From positions 15,829,868 through 15,893,867 of the forward strand of contig NC_072791.1 of the NCBI RefSeq assembly GCF_028583425.1: DNA of 64,000 nucleotides, given 5' to 3'. Shown here in pieces: positions 11,600-22,590 of this stretch. The stretch's first letter is position 1; the number at the start of each line of letters is the position of its first letter. This DNA comes from Eublepharis macularius (lineage: Eukaryota > Chordata > Lepidosauria > Squamata > Eublepharidae). A model generated the notes under the pieces. It saw only the letters and a list, made by a program, of their open reading frames with translations. It was not told where the DNA came from and made no database searches. The translations under genes were made by a program, and so were the position numbers.

Positions 11600-13790
11600 T
11601 CCACCCAATTTGGGGTCCCCAAGGTGGTAAACATTAAAACATTTCAAACATTAAAAAGTTACAAACACACAACATAATTTAAAAAACAAACATCAGCATA
11701 GAAAAATACAGAAACGAGAAGGACTGATAAGAGTTAGTGAGGAAAAACGAAACAAAAGAAAGTCTTCAGCTGTGGTAGAAGACAACAATAGAGGGAGACA
11801 TATGAATCTCCTTGGGGAGGAGTTTCCAAAGTTTTGGTACCATGACTGAGAAGGTTGGGTTATCATCCATCCGACGTCAGATGGCCTCTGAAGATGACCA
11901 GAATGGTTAGGTAGATTCATATAAGAACAAACAGAGCGAGAATAGATGGAACAAGATGGGGCTGATATGATTCCCATGATCCATTTGCCATGATCCCATG
12001 ATCCATTTGCATTCCGGTTGCAGCATTCTGTAGCTTCCAGGCAGTCTTCAAGGGCAGCCCCATATAGATGACATTGCAGTAATCCAGTCTAGAAGTTAAC
12101 AGGACATGCACCACGGTGGCAAGATCTTTCCTGTCTAGGAATGGCTGCAGCTGGCTCACCAGCCAAAGCTGGAAAGAAGCCTCTGGCCACCACTGCCACC
12201 TGTTTAAGAGGAGACCTGGGTCCATCAGCACCCCCAGACTATGAACCTGCTCCTAGAGAGAGTGCAACTCCATCCAGAACACAAGATACACCAGTTCCTG
12301 GGTCAACCCTTCCCCCCACCAAAAGCATATCCATTTTTTCTGGACTAAGTTTCAGTTTGTTAGCCCTCATCCATCCTAAAACTATCAAAAAAATGGATGA
12401 GAGTGTGAAGAGATTACTAATTAAATTTGCAGATGACACCAAATCGGGAAGAGTAGCAAACGCCCTTGAAGATAGGGATAGAATTCAATGAGATCTGAAC
12501 ATACTGGAAAAGTGGACAGATTTGAATAAGCTGTGATTTAACATGGATAAGTGCCAATTTTTCCACCTGGGTAACAAAAATGCAAAGCATGCCTGCTGGA
12601 TGAGGGATACACTTCTGGGTTGCAGTGTGTGTGAACGAGATGTTGGAATATGGGTAGATGGGAAGCTAAATATGAGCAGTCAGTGTGCTGCAGCAGCAAA
12701 AAGGGCAAATGCAATCTTGGGGAATATCAACAAAGGCATAACATCTAAATCACAGGATGTCATTTCATTGTCCAACTATATACTGTGTTGGGCAGGCCCC
12801 ACTTGGAGTATTGTGAGCCGTTCTGGAGGCCTCATTTCAAAAAGGACGTGGACAAATTGGAACAGGTACAGAGGAGAGCAGCCAGGATGATCAGGGGCCT
12901 GGAGACGAAGCCCTATGAGGAACGACTGGGGGAACCAGTGCTCCGTTTGGAGAAGAGGATGTTGAGGGGAGACGTGATTGCTGTCTTTAAGTATTTAAAA
13001 GGTTGTCAGGGAAGGGGGGAGAGCTGTTCCTGTTGGCAACAGAGGATAGGACTTGAAACAATGGGTTTAAATTACAGGAGGGAAGGCAGTGGCTAGACAT
13101 TAGGAAAAACTTCTTTACATTAAGAATAATTCAGCAGTGGAATCGGCTACTTAGGGAAGTGGCGAGTTCCCTTTCAACGGCAGTCTTCAAGGAGCGGTTG
13201 GATGAATACTTGTCGGGGATGCTTTAAGCTGTTCCTGCATCGGGCAGGGGGTTGGACTAGATGGTCTGTAAGGCCCCTTCCAGCTCTACAGTTCTATGAT
13301 TCTACCTCCAGGCATCTGATCATAGTTTCCGCAGCCTCCCTGGGATCTTCTGGAAGGCTGAGATTGCTAAGTGTCATCTACATATTGGTGACAGCTCAAC
13401 CCAAATCTCCATATGACCTCTCCCAGCAGCTTCTTGTAGATGTTAAAAATCGTGGGGGACAAGATGGAACATGGCAGGACCCCACAAGCTAGAGGGCCAA
13501 GCAGCAATCCCCAGCAGCCCACTTTGAAACCTGCCTTTGGGGTAGGACGGTAACCGCTGCAAAATGGTGCTTTCCAACCCCAGCCCGGAAAGGCAGTCCA
13601 GAAGAATGCTATTGATCAAAGCCATTGAGAGGTCCAGGGGAATTAACAGGGTTGTGCTTCCTCTGCCCATCTCCCAGAGCAGGCCATCCATCAAAGCGGC
13701 CGAGGCAATTTCAGTCCCGTCATCAGGTCTGAAAACACACACTGGAAAGGATCCAAGCATTCTGCTTCATTCAGGAATCCCTGAAGTTTG
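11600..13790 (-). mobile_element. L2-like LINE ORF2 fragment, split by a CR1 insertion
   Basis: On the minus strand 13790-13307 encodes RT-like sequence (DLSMAL, SILLDCLSGLGLESTILQR, then GPAMFHLVPHDF). 12390-11900 continues with MRANKLKLSPEKMDMLLVGG, SQLQPFLDRKDLATVVHVLL and TSRLDYCNVIYMGLP, typical of L2/CR1-group ORF2. 11600-11900 is 3' UTR shared with 17495-17880 and 22590-23125. The frame is broken in several places. The reading resumes across the insertion as RCLE...WMRANKLKL, which fixes the insertion site. Confidence 0.8.
12391..13306 (+). mobile_element. CR1 LINE, 3' end of ORF2 and 3' UTR
   Basis: Encodes IKFADDTKSGRVANALEDRD, FNMDKCQFFHLGNKN, NMSSQCAAAAKRANAILG and RPHLEYCEPFWRPHFKKDVD in three different frames, then EQVQRRAARMIRGLE. 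The 3' end has the CR1 signature GGTTGGACTAGATGGTC and CTATGATTCTA. 5'-truncated as usual. It broke an older L2-like copy of opposite orientation. Confidence 0.9.
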
Positions 13791-14225
13791 TGTAATGATT
13801 AGAGTGTTGTGCTAAAATCAGGGATGGTGGTGGAAAGGGCCATCGAGTTGCAGGTGACGCATGGCAACCCCATAGGATTTTCAAGACAAGAGTTGTCTGA
13901 AGGGGGTTTGCCATTGCCTGTGTCTGCGCAGCAACCGTAGACATCCTTGGTGGTCCCCCTTCCAAGATGTAACCAGCACCGACTCTGCTTAGCTTCCAAG
14001 ATCTGACGAGATCCAGCTAGCGTGAGTCATCCGAGTCAGGGATAGCCAGGTTTAAATCTTCATTCTGCTATGAAGGTCACTGGGCAGCTTTGAGCCACTC
14101 CCACTCAGCCTGGCCTACCTCACTGTGTTGTCGTGACCATAAAATGGAGCAGGAGAGAGAGATGCATGCTGCCCCAACATGTTTGGAGAAAGGGTGGGGT
14201 CAAAATATACTTAATAAATAATAAG
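13785..14225 (+). mobile_element. tRNA-derived SINE interrupted by a 5S SINE
   Basis: Left part ATTAGAGTGTTGTGCTAAAAT, right part from 14044 (GGTTTAAATCTTCATTCTG B-box region through AATAAATAATAA). Separated by the 5S SINE at 13826-14035. Confidence 0.8.
13826..14035 (-). mobile_element. 5S-rRNA-derived SINE with 8-bp target duplication
   Basis: Flanked by TCAGGGAT at 13818-13825 and 14036-14043. On the minus strand the 5S head reads GATCTCGTCAGATCTTGGAA then GCTAAGCAGAGTCGG, followed by the CAGGCAATGGCAAACCCCC body. It landed in a tRNA SINE. Confidence 0.88.
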
Positions 14226-14229
14226 TATA

Positions 14230-16200
14230 AATCCCACAGGCCCACTCCCTCCCCCTTAAAGAATTATATGTAGCAACACAAGGGAAACAGAACTTTCCAA
14301 TTTCTGCTGTCACTTCTGTGGGGTGGTGGTGGAATAACTGATTAGTATCACCATGTTTGTTCTGTGGCCAACTTCAAAATATTTCTGGGTCAAGCTGATG
14401 TCTGTTTTCAAAGCATATGCTTTGACTGGAGTCGGAAATGGTGTGTGCTATGAAGTTTGTCTATGTGGTAGTGCACAGCTATTCTAAATTTGCTACAATA
14501 TGAGGCTCTCGCTGTATTGCGGATTTGGAGATCCCACATAATAGAAAACATGTTTCCCACCCACCCCCCTCCACAACAAAGTGCTTGTTCCCTGGTCACG
14601 TGATAGAGGAGCGGTGGCCCCATTCCCAGCTATGGGGTAATTAAAAACAAAACCAGCAGCCTGTTTAGCCAGAAAAACAGGCTGGTTACAAATCTCTGTC
14701 GTAACTTCGGATTTCAAGTATGCCAGCGCACCTCCCTTGAGATGAATGGACATGGGCATATTTTGCCCTAGTTTTACTCTTGAGTTATCTCTGGTGATGC
14801 CTCTGTTGCTATAGGGGGCTGTACCTAAATTAAACACACACCAGTACAGATTGTCAGTATGCACAAGCCTTAAGATGCCCTGGATTGCGTCTGTTTTCAA
14901 GCATAAAGAGGAACAGGGATGCAATACAAGGCCTTCGAGCTGGCCAGGCCAGATGTTGCATAATTCGCCAGACATAATATTTTGCCTGCCCCTGCTCTAG
15001 CCTGTCATAAAGCTTTAACACACACTAATTCTGAGCACATTTCTTTGCAAGTAAGAACCTAGCCGCGTGTTTCTCACCAGGTGAAAAACCCACGTGTAGC
15101 CAGGCTCTGCTTCTCGTGATTCTGGGGCCTGGGGCAAAAGTCCAGGATGGGGTCCCAGAAACATTGCACTTTCCCCCCACTTGGGCCAAGCAAGAAGTGA
15201 TCATCGCCCCGTATGAAGTGGTTGGGCGCCACCACTGCATGAAGGCAGCTGCTCAAGCCTCAGATGGGGAGGCCATGAATGACAGCAGGAGTCAGAAAAA
15301 AAATTCTCCCTTTCCTTGAAGGGGATTGTGGGTAAATCGCCTAACCGGCCTCCTGCCAATGGGAGGGGACATACGTGCCCCCCCTAACTCTGTGTCCATC
15401 CGACAGTTGGCCACCTTGCCCCTCAGGCCCACTGTATGTAGGCTGTTTTAATGTACTGGAATGTATTCCTGTGCTGCCAAATGTTTTATCTTTTTGCGTA
15501 TTTTATCTGATGTTATCCACCCCAAGCCCGTTTATAGGGAGAGTGGACTATACATTTAATAAATAAATCATGGGTGCCCCTTCCAATACGGGGCATGGAG
15601 CTGCTACCTCTGTTGGCTAAGACCGTCCCTGCCTGTGAATGCAAAAAGCTTCCCTCAGAGACAGCGGGAAAAGCTAATGTGTAGGCAAAGATGCCTGCAA
15701 TTGTTTCTCTCTGTTTACAGGCTAATTTTCCCTCCCCTTCCCAGCTTCAAAGGAAAAGGAGCTACAAAACAGAGAAAAATTATAGAAGTGGCCAAATGAG
15801 GACTCCTGTACCCCTGAATATTTGTCTATGATTCCTTTCCACCCAGGTGTGGACCTCTAACACCAGATCTAATATGAGGATGCTTCAGTTTGTATACCAC
15901 AATCCAGATTAGTACAAGATACCCGAAGTACAAAACAAGGATCAAAAGTATGTGCAGAATCAATAATTTGAGGCTATTTAATGGTGTGTATTTATATATA
16001 ATCTTCTGAGTAAAATAATATTTTAAAAACCTGAAATGAAACATCATACATATTTCCTCTTGTTTTCTGTTAACATCACACAAGCAAAAAACTAAATGAG
16101 ACTTCAGGATCAAGATAACTAGGCAGGCTGAGATTATGGGTTAAAATAACTATATGTAGGCCAGGCAAACCCTGAATCCTAGCCCCGCTTCCACCTTCTG
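14230..16200. other. Intergenic stretch; L2-like 3' tail at about 15415-15568
   Basis: 15415-15568 ends TATACATTTAATAAATAAATC and resembles the plus-strand L2-like 3' end. The minus-strand frame at 14493-14975 (160 codons) has no recognisable domain. Otherwise nothing assigned. Confidence 0.45.
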
Positions 16201-16209
16201 TCCTCTACT

Positions 16210-16423
16210 TAGGGTCTCCAGGTCCAGGTTGGGAAATTCCTAGAGATTTTGGGGGTGGGGCTTGGAATGGGCAGGGTTTGGGGAGGGGGCTCAGAATGGT
16301 ATAATGCCATAGAGTCCACCCTCCACAGCAGCCATTTTCTCCAGGGGGACTGATCTCTGTCACCTGGAGATCAGTTGTGATTCTGGGAGATCTCCAGCCA
16401 CCACCTGGAGGCTGGCAGCCCTA
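16210..16423. mobile_element. Non-autonomous hAT element (TAGGGTTGCCA termini)
   Basis: Ends TAGGGTCTCCA and TGGCAGCCCTA; flanking 8-bp duplication CCTCTACT at 16202-16209 and 16424-16431. Internal text (GGAAATTCC..GGAGAT, CCATTTTCTCCAGG, CTGGAGATCAGTTG) is shared with at least ten other copies here. Eight-bp duplication and short inverted ends place it in hAT. Confidence 0.9.
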
Positions 16424-16755
16424 CCTCTACTCCAGGGCAACTTGCAATAGGTAGAGTATGGCTACACAGGGCCTTGTTTTTCCACAGGGCAAGTTGAATG
16501 GATACCCAGGATCTAAAATGAAAGTATTGCCACAGAACTCGGACATCAGCATTGCAGAACCAAAGCCTTTGTTTTAGTTCCCATTGTTGCCATCCAGGGA
16601 TTACAGGGAAGGTCAGAGAATCTTCTTTCCCCTTTTCCTCCTCAAGTTCCCAGAGAACTACGATGGTTTACATCTCTACTTTTCTCTCTTTGGATGCTGC
16701 CACATGACAGGAGCTCTTCATAGGCTTCTTATTTCTGCCATACAAGCAGCCAACA

Positions 16756-16975
16756 GTTTTATTTCTTTATTTGCTTCATTTATTCCCTACCTTTCTCTAC
16801 AATGGGGCCCCAAAGTGGCTTACATCATTCTCTCTGCCATTTTGTCTTCACAACAACCCTGTGAGGTCGGTTAGGCTGAGAGTACATGATTGGTCCAAGG
16901 TCACCCAGCAGGCTTCCATGGCAGAGTGGGGATTGGAAACTCTCTCACAGATTCTAGCCTGGCAGTCTAATGCCG
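16756..16975 (-). mobile_element. tRNA-derived SINE
   Basis: Minus-strand copy with tail at left (CTTCATTTATTCCCTACC), then GGGGCCCCAAAGTGGC and AAGGTCACCCAGCAGGC. Confidence 0.85.
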
Positions 16976-17084
16976 CTGGCTTTGCCCTGCATTTTCCTTG
17001 CTCTAGTCCCTGGCAGCTTCCAGTTCCCCCTCCTCCTGCTAAAGTGCTTTCTTTTAAAATCAGTAATAGATGTATTGATGTCGA

Positions 17085-17290
17085 TAGTGGTGGAGAGTGC
17101 TGTCAAGTCATAGCTGACTTATGGAGACCCCTAGTGGAATTTTCAAGGCAAGAGACTAACACTGACCTGCCTCTGCAACCCTGGTCTTCATTGGAGGTCT
17201 CCCATCCAATTACTAACCAAGTTCCCACCCTGCTTAGCTTCTGAGATCTGATGAGATCAGGCTCACCTGGGCTAGCCAGGTCTGGGCACT
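17085..17290 (-). mobile_element. 5S-rRNA-derived SINE
   Basis: Near-complete: tail GGTGGAGAGTGCTGTCAAGT at left, 5S region at right reading GATCTCATCAGATCTCAGAA then GCTAAGCAGGG on the minus strand. One of the best-preserved copies in the window. Confidence 0.9.
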
Positions 17291-17494
17291 CCTGTCATTT
17301 ACACATGTAAAAAAATCCCAAAAAGTCTTTCAGTGGCACAGGCATTGGGGAATGGTGGCTGCAGGAGACTGAGTGCAAGGAAAACGGAGTGTCTTCCTGT
17401 CCACACAAACATACTTTGACTAAGATCTTCCTGAGGCAGGTTTACGAAAAGATCAAAGCAAAGTGTGGGGGGGGGGACTGGAAATTATATGAAT

Positions 17495-17880
17495 GCTTAA
17501 GATTTATATGTTGCCTTTCCATCCAAATAGGTGGCAAACATCAAGGCATTAAAAACATTTTAAGATATTAAAACAAAATTTTATATATAACTATATATAT
17601 AGGGCTGATAAGAGTTTACTAGGGATATGCCAAAAAAACCAGAAAAGTCTTCACCCGTTTGTGGAAGACAATGACGGAGGGAGACCGACAAATCTCCCTG
17701 GGGAGGAAATGTCAAAGTTTCAGCACCACGAACTCGAAGGCCCATTCCCAGGTTGCCACCTGTCTATCCTCATAAGATAGGGGCACCCAAAGCAAGGCCT
17801 CTGATGAGGATGGGAGTGGATGAGTAGGTTCCTATGGGAGAAGGTGGTTCTTAATGCTAGTTGGAAACTCGGAAAATGAC
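17495..17880 (-). mobile_element. L2-like LINE 3' UTR fragment
   Basis: Shares AAAAGTCTTCACC, GGAGGGAGACCGACAAATCTC and the GGTTGCCACCTG block with 22590-23125 and 11600-11900. Confidence 0.7.
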
Positions 17881-18073
17881 CGTACCTGTTCGGGAGTCAC
17901 GGTGGAGCAAAATAGCACTGTTGGCAACACTGTTAGATCAAAGAAGCACATGGCAAAGATGGATAACTTGCTGGGAGTCACCTTGTGGCAGGGGGTGATT
18001 CTTGTTTCAGTTCTCCAAACAAAGCTGACAGCTGTCTTTTTTTTCTTCCCCTCCCCCCCTTCTCTTTACGCAG

Positions 18074-20220
18074 GGCAGTGACTTAAGGCCAAGATGGCAA
18101 GAACCAGCCACAGCAATTATGTCCTGCAGCAGCTCAACAACCAAAGAGAGTGGGGCTTCCTCTGCGACTGTTGCATTGCTATCGATGACATTTACTTCCA
18201 GGCTCACAAAGCGGTCTTGGCTGCCTGCAGCTCTTACTTCCGGATGTTTTTCATGAGCCATCAGCACAGCATGGCCCAGCTGAATCTGAGCAACATGAAG
18301 ATCACAGCCGAATGCTTCGATCTCATTTTACAGTTTATGTATTTAGGGAAAATCATGACGGCCCCAGCCAACTTCGAGCAGTTTAAGTTGGCGATGAGCT
18401 CTCTGCAGCTCTACAACGTGCCGGAATGTTTAGAAGACATCCAAGATACCCACTCGCCCAGCTTGCGGTGCTCCTCTTCCGCTTCCAGCTCTCAGAATAG
18501 CAAGATGATCTTCGGTGTGCGGATGTATGAAGACACACCAGCTAGAAACGGGAGTGAAGCAAACAGGTGGGGTGTGGAGCCGCCAAGTTCAACGGTCAGC
18601 ACGTCCCATAGTAGGGAGGCTGACGAGGAAGCTTTGCAGCTGAGCCGTTTCCCCGAGCAACTCTTGGATGGTTGGAAAAGGAGTACTGTGCCCAAGCTCT
18701 CCAGCACCAAAGACCGGGTGTCCAACTCTCGGCGCTTTGGAAGAAGTTTCACCTGTGACGGTTGTGGCTTCAGTTTCAGCTGCGAAAGGCTATTGGACGA
18801 GCACATCATGTCATGCACTAACAGGCATTCCTATCAGAACTCCAAGTATTATGGGGCTGAAAAAAATGACTTCAGCGAGGGAGAGTCTGCTTCTAAAACA
18901 CCGTCTTCTCAATCGGACAAACATAAAGGAAACACGAGCCAAGGCGAGGATGGGTCTTTATCTCCAGCCTCCAATGTCACAAGCCGAAAAGGCAGTGCTG
19001 TCTCATTGGAACCTTCGAGCGAAGAGCGAAGCAGAGCCACAGAGAGGAAAAGAATTATCGTCAAGATGGAGCCAGCCGACAACCCGATTGATGACCTGAA
19101 AGAGTTTAACATCATTAAAGTGACAGATGGCAACGAATCCACCGACAATGATGAGCTCGATGATGACGAGACGGTTTACAGGTACTACATTGAGGAAGAG
19201 GTCAATGAAAACAGGAGGGTAAGAAAAGCTCTCTTAAAAGCCCAAGTGCCTACTGACGAAGAAGATAAGAAATACATGAGAAGTACGAGACTCCTGAATA
19301 ACAAAGTCAGTGCTGCTAAGGAGGATTCCGAAAACGCGTCCTGCGAACTGTGCGGGCTGACAATCACAGAAGAGGACCTCTCTTCGCATTACTTATCCAA
19401 ACACATAGAGAATATATGCGCATGTGGGAAGTGTGGTCAGATATTAGTCAAAGGCCGGCAGTTGCAGGACCATGCGCAGACATGCGGAGAACCCCAAGAC
19501 CTGACAACGAATGGTTTAAGAAATAACGAGGAGAAACTTGACTTGGAAGAAAACTCAGAGGAACAATCCGAAATGCGAGAGATGATGTACGTGGACATGC
19601 TGGATGAGTTTGGAGATGGCCATTTCCAGATGAACAGTCTTCCGAAAAAACAGCTGTACAGAGAGTCCGCCTGCCCTTTTCGGTGTCCTAACTGCAGCCA
19701 ACGTTTTGAAACAGAAAGCTTAGTGGTTGAGCACATGTCCAGCTGCCTAGAGCAAGATCTGTTCAAGAATGCCATGATGGAAGAGAATGAAAGGGATCAT
19801 CGCCGCAAACATTTCTGTAGCCTTTGTGGGAAAGGATTTTATCAGCGCTGTCACTTGCGGGAACACTATACTGTGCACACCAAGGAAAAACAGTTTGTTT
19901 GCCAGACGTGCGGGAAGCAGTTTCTACGAGAACGCCAGCTGCGTCTTCACAACGACATGCACAAAGGCATGGCCAGGTACGTCTGCTCCATTTGTGACCA
20001 GGGAAACTTTCGGAAACATGATCACGTGAGACACATGATATCCCACCTGTCAGCCGGAGAGACTATCTGCCAGGTCTGCTTTCAGATTTTCCCCAATAAT
20101 GAACAATTGGAACAACATATGGATGTTCACCTCTACACCTGTGGTGTTTGCGGAGCTAAATTTAATTTGAGAAAAGACATGAGATCTCACTATAATGCTA
20201 AGCATTTGAAACGAACATAA
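18074..20220 (+). CDS. ZBTB1: ZBTB1, BTB/POZ and C2H2 zinc-finger transcription factor (coding exon)
   Basis: Single uninterrupted frame from the ATG at 18094 to the stop ending at 20220, 708 codons; the human protein is about 713. The exon opens after a long pyrimidine tract ending in CAG at 18071-18073, so about 20 bases of 5' UTR precede the ATG. The BTB domain fills roughly residues 1-115 ([25 protein letters not shown]). Eight C2H2-type fingers are readable: one near 219-245, one near 417-440, and six packed from about 529 to the end (for example [10 protein letters not shown] and [10 protein letters not shown]). A sumoylation-type site, IIVKMEP, has its lysine at 324, matching a SUMO site known in the human protein. 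The family represses transcription in the nucleus and is needed for lymphocyte development and replication-stress responses (established knowledge). The coding region in one exon is usual for this gene. The upstream non-coding exon was not found. The long match to the remembered human sequence makes the identity near certain. Confidence 0.97.
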
Positions 20221-20673
20221 GCGCCAAACGAATCATTGAGCACAAAACAGAGCACCAAAGCAAGCCGCCGGTATCGTGGAAATGAAATTAAACAGCACAT
20301 CATCATTTAGCATCTTTAAAGTACCTTGATAAACCAACATTGAAAAGCGCCAATTTTTTTCACTCTTTGCCTCATGTCAGTTTATTTCTTTTCCTTCTTG
20401 CTTTCGAATCAAATCATTCTTTTTTAAATGCTGGATTTTAAAGGCTCACTGTCGTGTTACTCCCTCACTGACTTTTATTAAACAGCTTTTTGGTTCCACT
20501 GACGTAGGGCGGTTGCTTTCATCTTTCCATGTGTCTTTTTCTTCATGTGAAAAGCTTAGGCTTTAATTAAAGTGCAAGGGTAGCACACTGCTAAGGAAGA
20601 ACCATTGGCAACGATCACAAAAGCTTAGGCCTGCTGAAGTAAGTGGTTTGTTTATTTTTGCTTCTCTTACATG
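20221..20673 (+). other. ZBTB1: ZBTB1 3' UTR (proximal part)
   Basis: Unique sequence follows the ZBTB1 stop. ATTAAA hexamers at 20477-20482 and 20566-20571 could be poly(A) signals, but neither is decisive and mammalian ZBTB1 has a long 3' UTR. If transcription goes past 20674, the message would include the palindromic hAT element that begins there. Confidence 0.5.
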
Positions 20674-20923
20674 CAGGGCTTTTTTTCTGGGAAAAGAGGT
20701 GGTGGAACTCAGTGGGTTGCCCTTGGAGAAAATGGTCACATGGCTGGTGGCCCCGCCCCCTGATCTCCAGACAGAGGGGAGTTTAGATTAGATCCAGTAG
20801 TGTGGAGGGCAATCTGAACTCCCCTCTGTCTGGAGATCAGGGGGCGGGGCCACCGGCCATGTGACCATTTTCAAGAGGTTCCAGAACTCCGTTCCACCGC
20901 ATTCCAGCTGAAAAAAAGCCCTG
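20674..20923. mobile_element. Palindromic non-autonomous hAT (CAGGGCTTTTTTTC termini)
   Basis: Flanked by the exact duplication CTTACATG at 20666-20673 and 20924-20931. Ends CAGGGCTTTTTTTC and GAAAAAAAGCCCTG. Two long arms (GAAAATGGTCACATGGC.. and GGCCATGTGACCATTTTC, with CTGATCTCCAGACAGAGGGG mirrored) make most of the 250 bp self-complementary. Lies 454 bp past the ZBTB1 stop. Confidence 0.93.
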
Positions 20924-20931
20924 CTTACATG

Positions 20932-22330
20932 TATTGACATCTTGATATCATTCACATCTCCGTTTCCACAGAACAGTTCCTTCACCCATTTATTTCTGCA
21001 AAACTAACTTGGAAAGAACACGAGGAGGGGAAAAACTATACATCTGTGGGAATCTCTGGCTACATAGCCATATGATACGGTTTCTTAATAATAATAACAA
21101 CAACAACATTTGATTTATATACTGCCTTTCAGGATGACTTAACTCACACACAGAGCAGTTTATAAAGTATGTTACTATTATTCCCGCAACAATCTTAATG
21201 TGATTTTATGTGGCATGGAATCACTATATATAACGGTAAACGGTTTGGCCCCTGTGCGGATATCATAAGAACTGCATGGCTGCCCACAAGTAGGTCGGGA
21301 TCTGCTTGCTTGGTGGACTCCCTAAGTATACAGAAAAATCCGGTTTTGTAAATTCACCAAGAAAAGAAGAGAGAAAATCCTCAAAAAGCACCCTGCTGAT
21401 GAAAGAATATGTTCCAGGAACATGGAATGTTAGGAGAAACTGAGTGTCAGTGAAAGGGTAAATGTGGAGGGACAAAATTCGCCCAATGAAGGATTGGGCG
21501 AATTTTGTCCAAGGATTTATCGAATCCTGAAGGGACCGATACTGAGGATGCAGCAGGATTTCTTAATTATTCCCGCTTTGGGCGCTCAGTTGATCATTAT
21601 ACCCTAATGGTAAAGGGGGTGAACACAAGAAACCGATGTACACTGAAATAATACTGTTGGTCTATCAGAGTTTCTTTCGCCTACTCTTAATGATGGTGGC
21701 TCTCTCTCTCATATCATCTACTGCCAGATCTTTTTAATGATTGAATTGAGCACCTTCTGCTTGCAAAGCAGATGCTGTGCTGCTGAGCCCCAGTTGTTTC
21801 CCTAGGCTCTTTCCAATCCTGAAAGCAACAAAACTACAGATGAGGCAGGAATTCTGCGTACTTTGCGGATTCCCCTGGTGTGCAGAAAAATAGTTGTCCA
21901 ATTTGGGGCGGGGCAGAATCTCCAAAAATGATTGGCTGAGGAATGAGTATACGCAAGAGACACAGAATATCAAGAGCAAGTTAAAAGGGGGGGAAAAAAG
22001 AATGAAATGGAGAAATTGGCTTGCTTAAGTCCCTCAGAACTCTGCAGAGGGAGATTTAGGTTGTGTGGGATAGGATTTCCAAACAGTTTACTCTCCTGCC
22101 CTGATTCCTCGTGACCCTGCCCCCAGCTTGTCCCCTCTTAATAGCATAGGGGTTGCGTCCTGTACTAAGTAGTAGAGCAGCTCAAGGAAGTTTACCACAG
22201 AAAGGAGGAATCCGCAAGATTGCCCCTTCACATAAAAGACCCTCCCCCTCCCCCAACAACAGATAGACTGAGGGATGAGTATTTGGGCTGCCCTCAGGTT
22301 TTATTTTATTTAGCGAAAATATTTCTAAGT
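20932..22330. other. Downstream of ZBTB1: mostly unassigned sequence
   Basis: A short SINE tail lies at 21085-21180. Two diverged similar stretches (about 21300-21440 and 21860-21980, both with CAGAAAAAT and AAAATCCTC/GAATCTCC-like text) may be an old duplication. Contains the hairpin at 21470. Confidence 0.45.
21470..21510. repeat. Perfect 18-bp hairpin, 5-base loop
   Basis: GGACAAAATTCGCCCAAT at 21470-21487 and its exact reverse complement at 21493-21510, loop GAAGG. Not part of any repeat family I recognise. Confidence 0.9.
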
Positions 22331-22331
22331 C

Positions 22332-22590
22332 AGTTTGAGAGCCAGTTCGGTGTAGTGGTTAAGAACGGCAGGCCTCTAATCTGGAGAGCCAGGTTTGATT
22401 CCCCACTCCTCCACTTGAAGCCAGCTGGGTGACCTTGGGTCAGTCACAGCTCTCTCAGAGCTCTCTCAGCCCCACGCACCTCATAGGGTGATTGTTGTGG
22501 GGATAATAATAGCACACTTTGTAAACCGCTCTGAGTGGGTGTTAAGTTGTCCTGAAGGGCGGTATATAAATCGAATGTTATTATTTATTA
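22332..22590 (+). mobile_element. tRNA-derived SINE, full length
   Basis: GAGAGCCAGTTCGGTGTAGT head, GGTTTGATTCCCCACTCC B box, tail AGGGCGGTATATAAATCG. A distinct subfamily with the AGCTCTCTCAGAGCTCTCTC segment, as at 26528-26790, 41740-41960 and 43430-43680. Confidence 0.9.

Noticed and set aside
14493-14975. 160-codon minus-strand frame
   Set aside because: No domain, no splice signals, unconvincing composition.
17085-17290. Possible functional 5S rRNA gene
   Set aside because: The 5S-like part is fused to a SINE body repeated many times in the window; it is a SINE, not a 5S gene.
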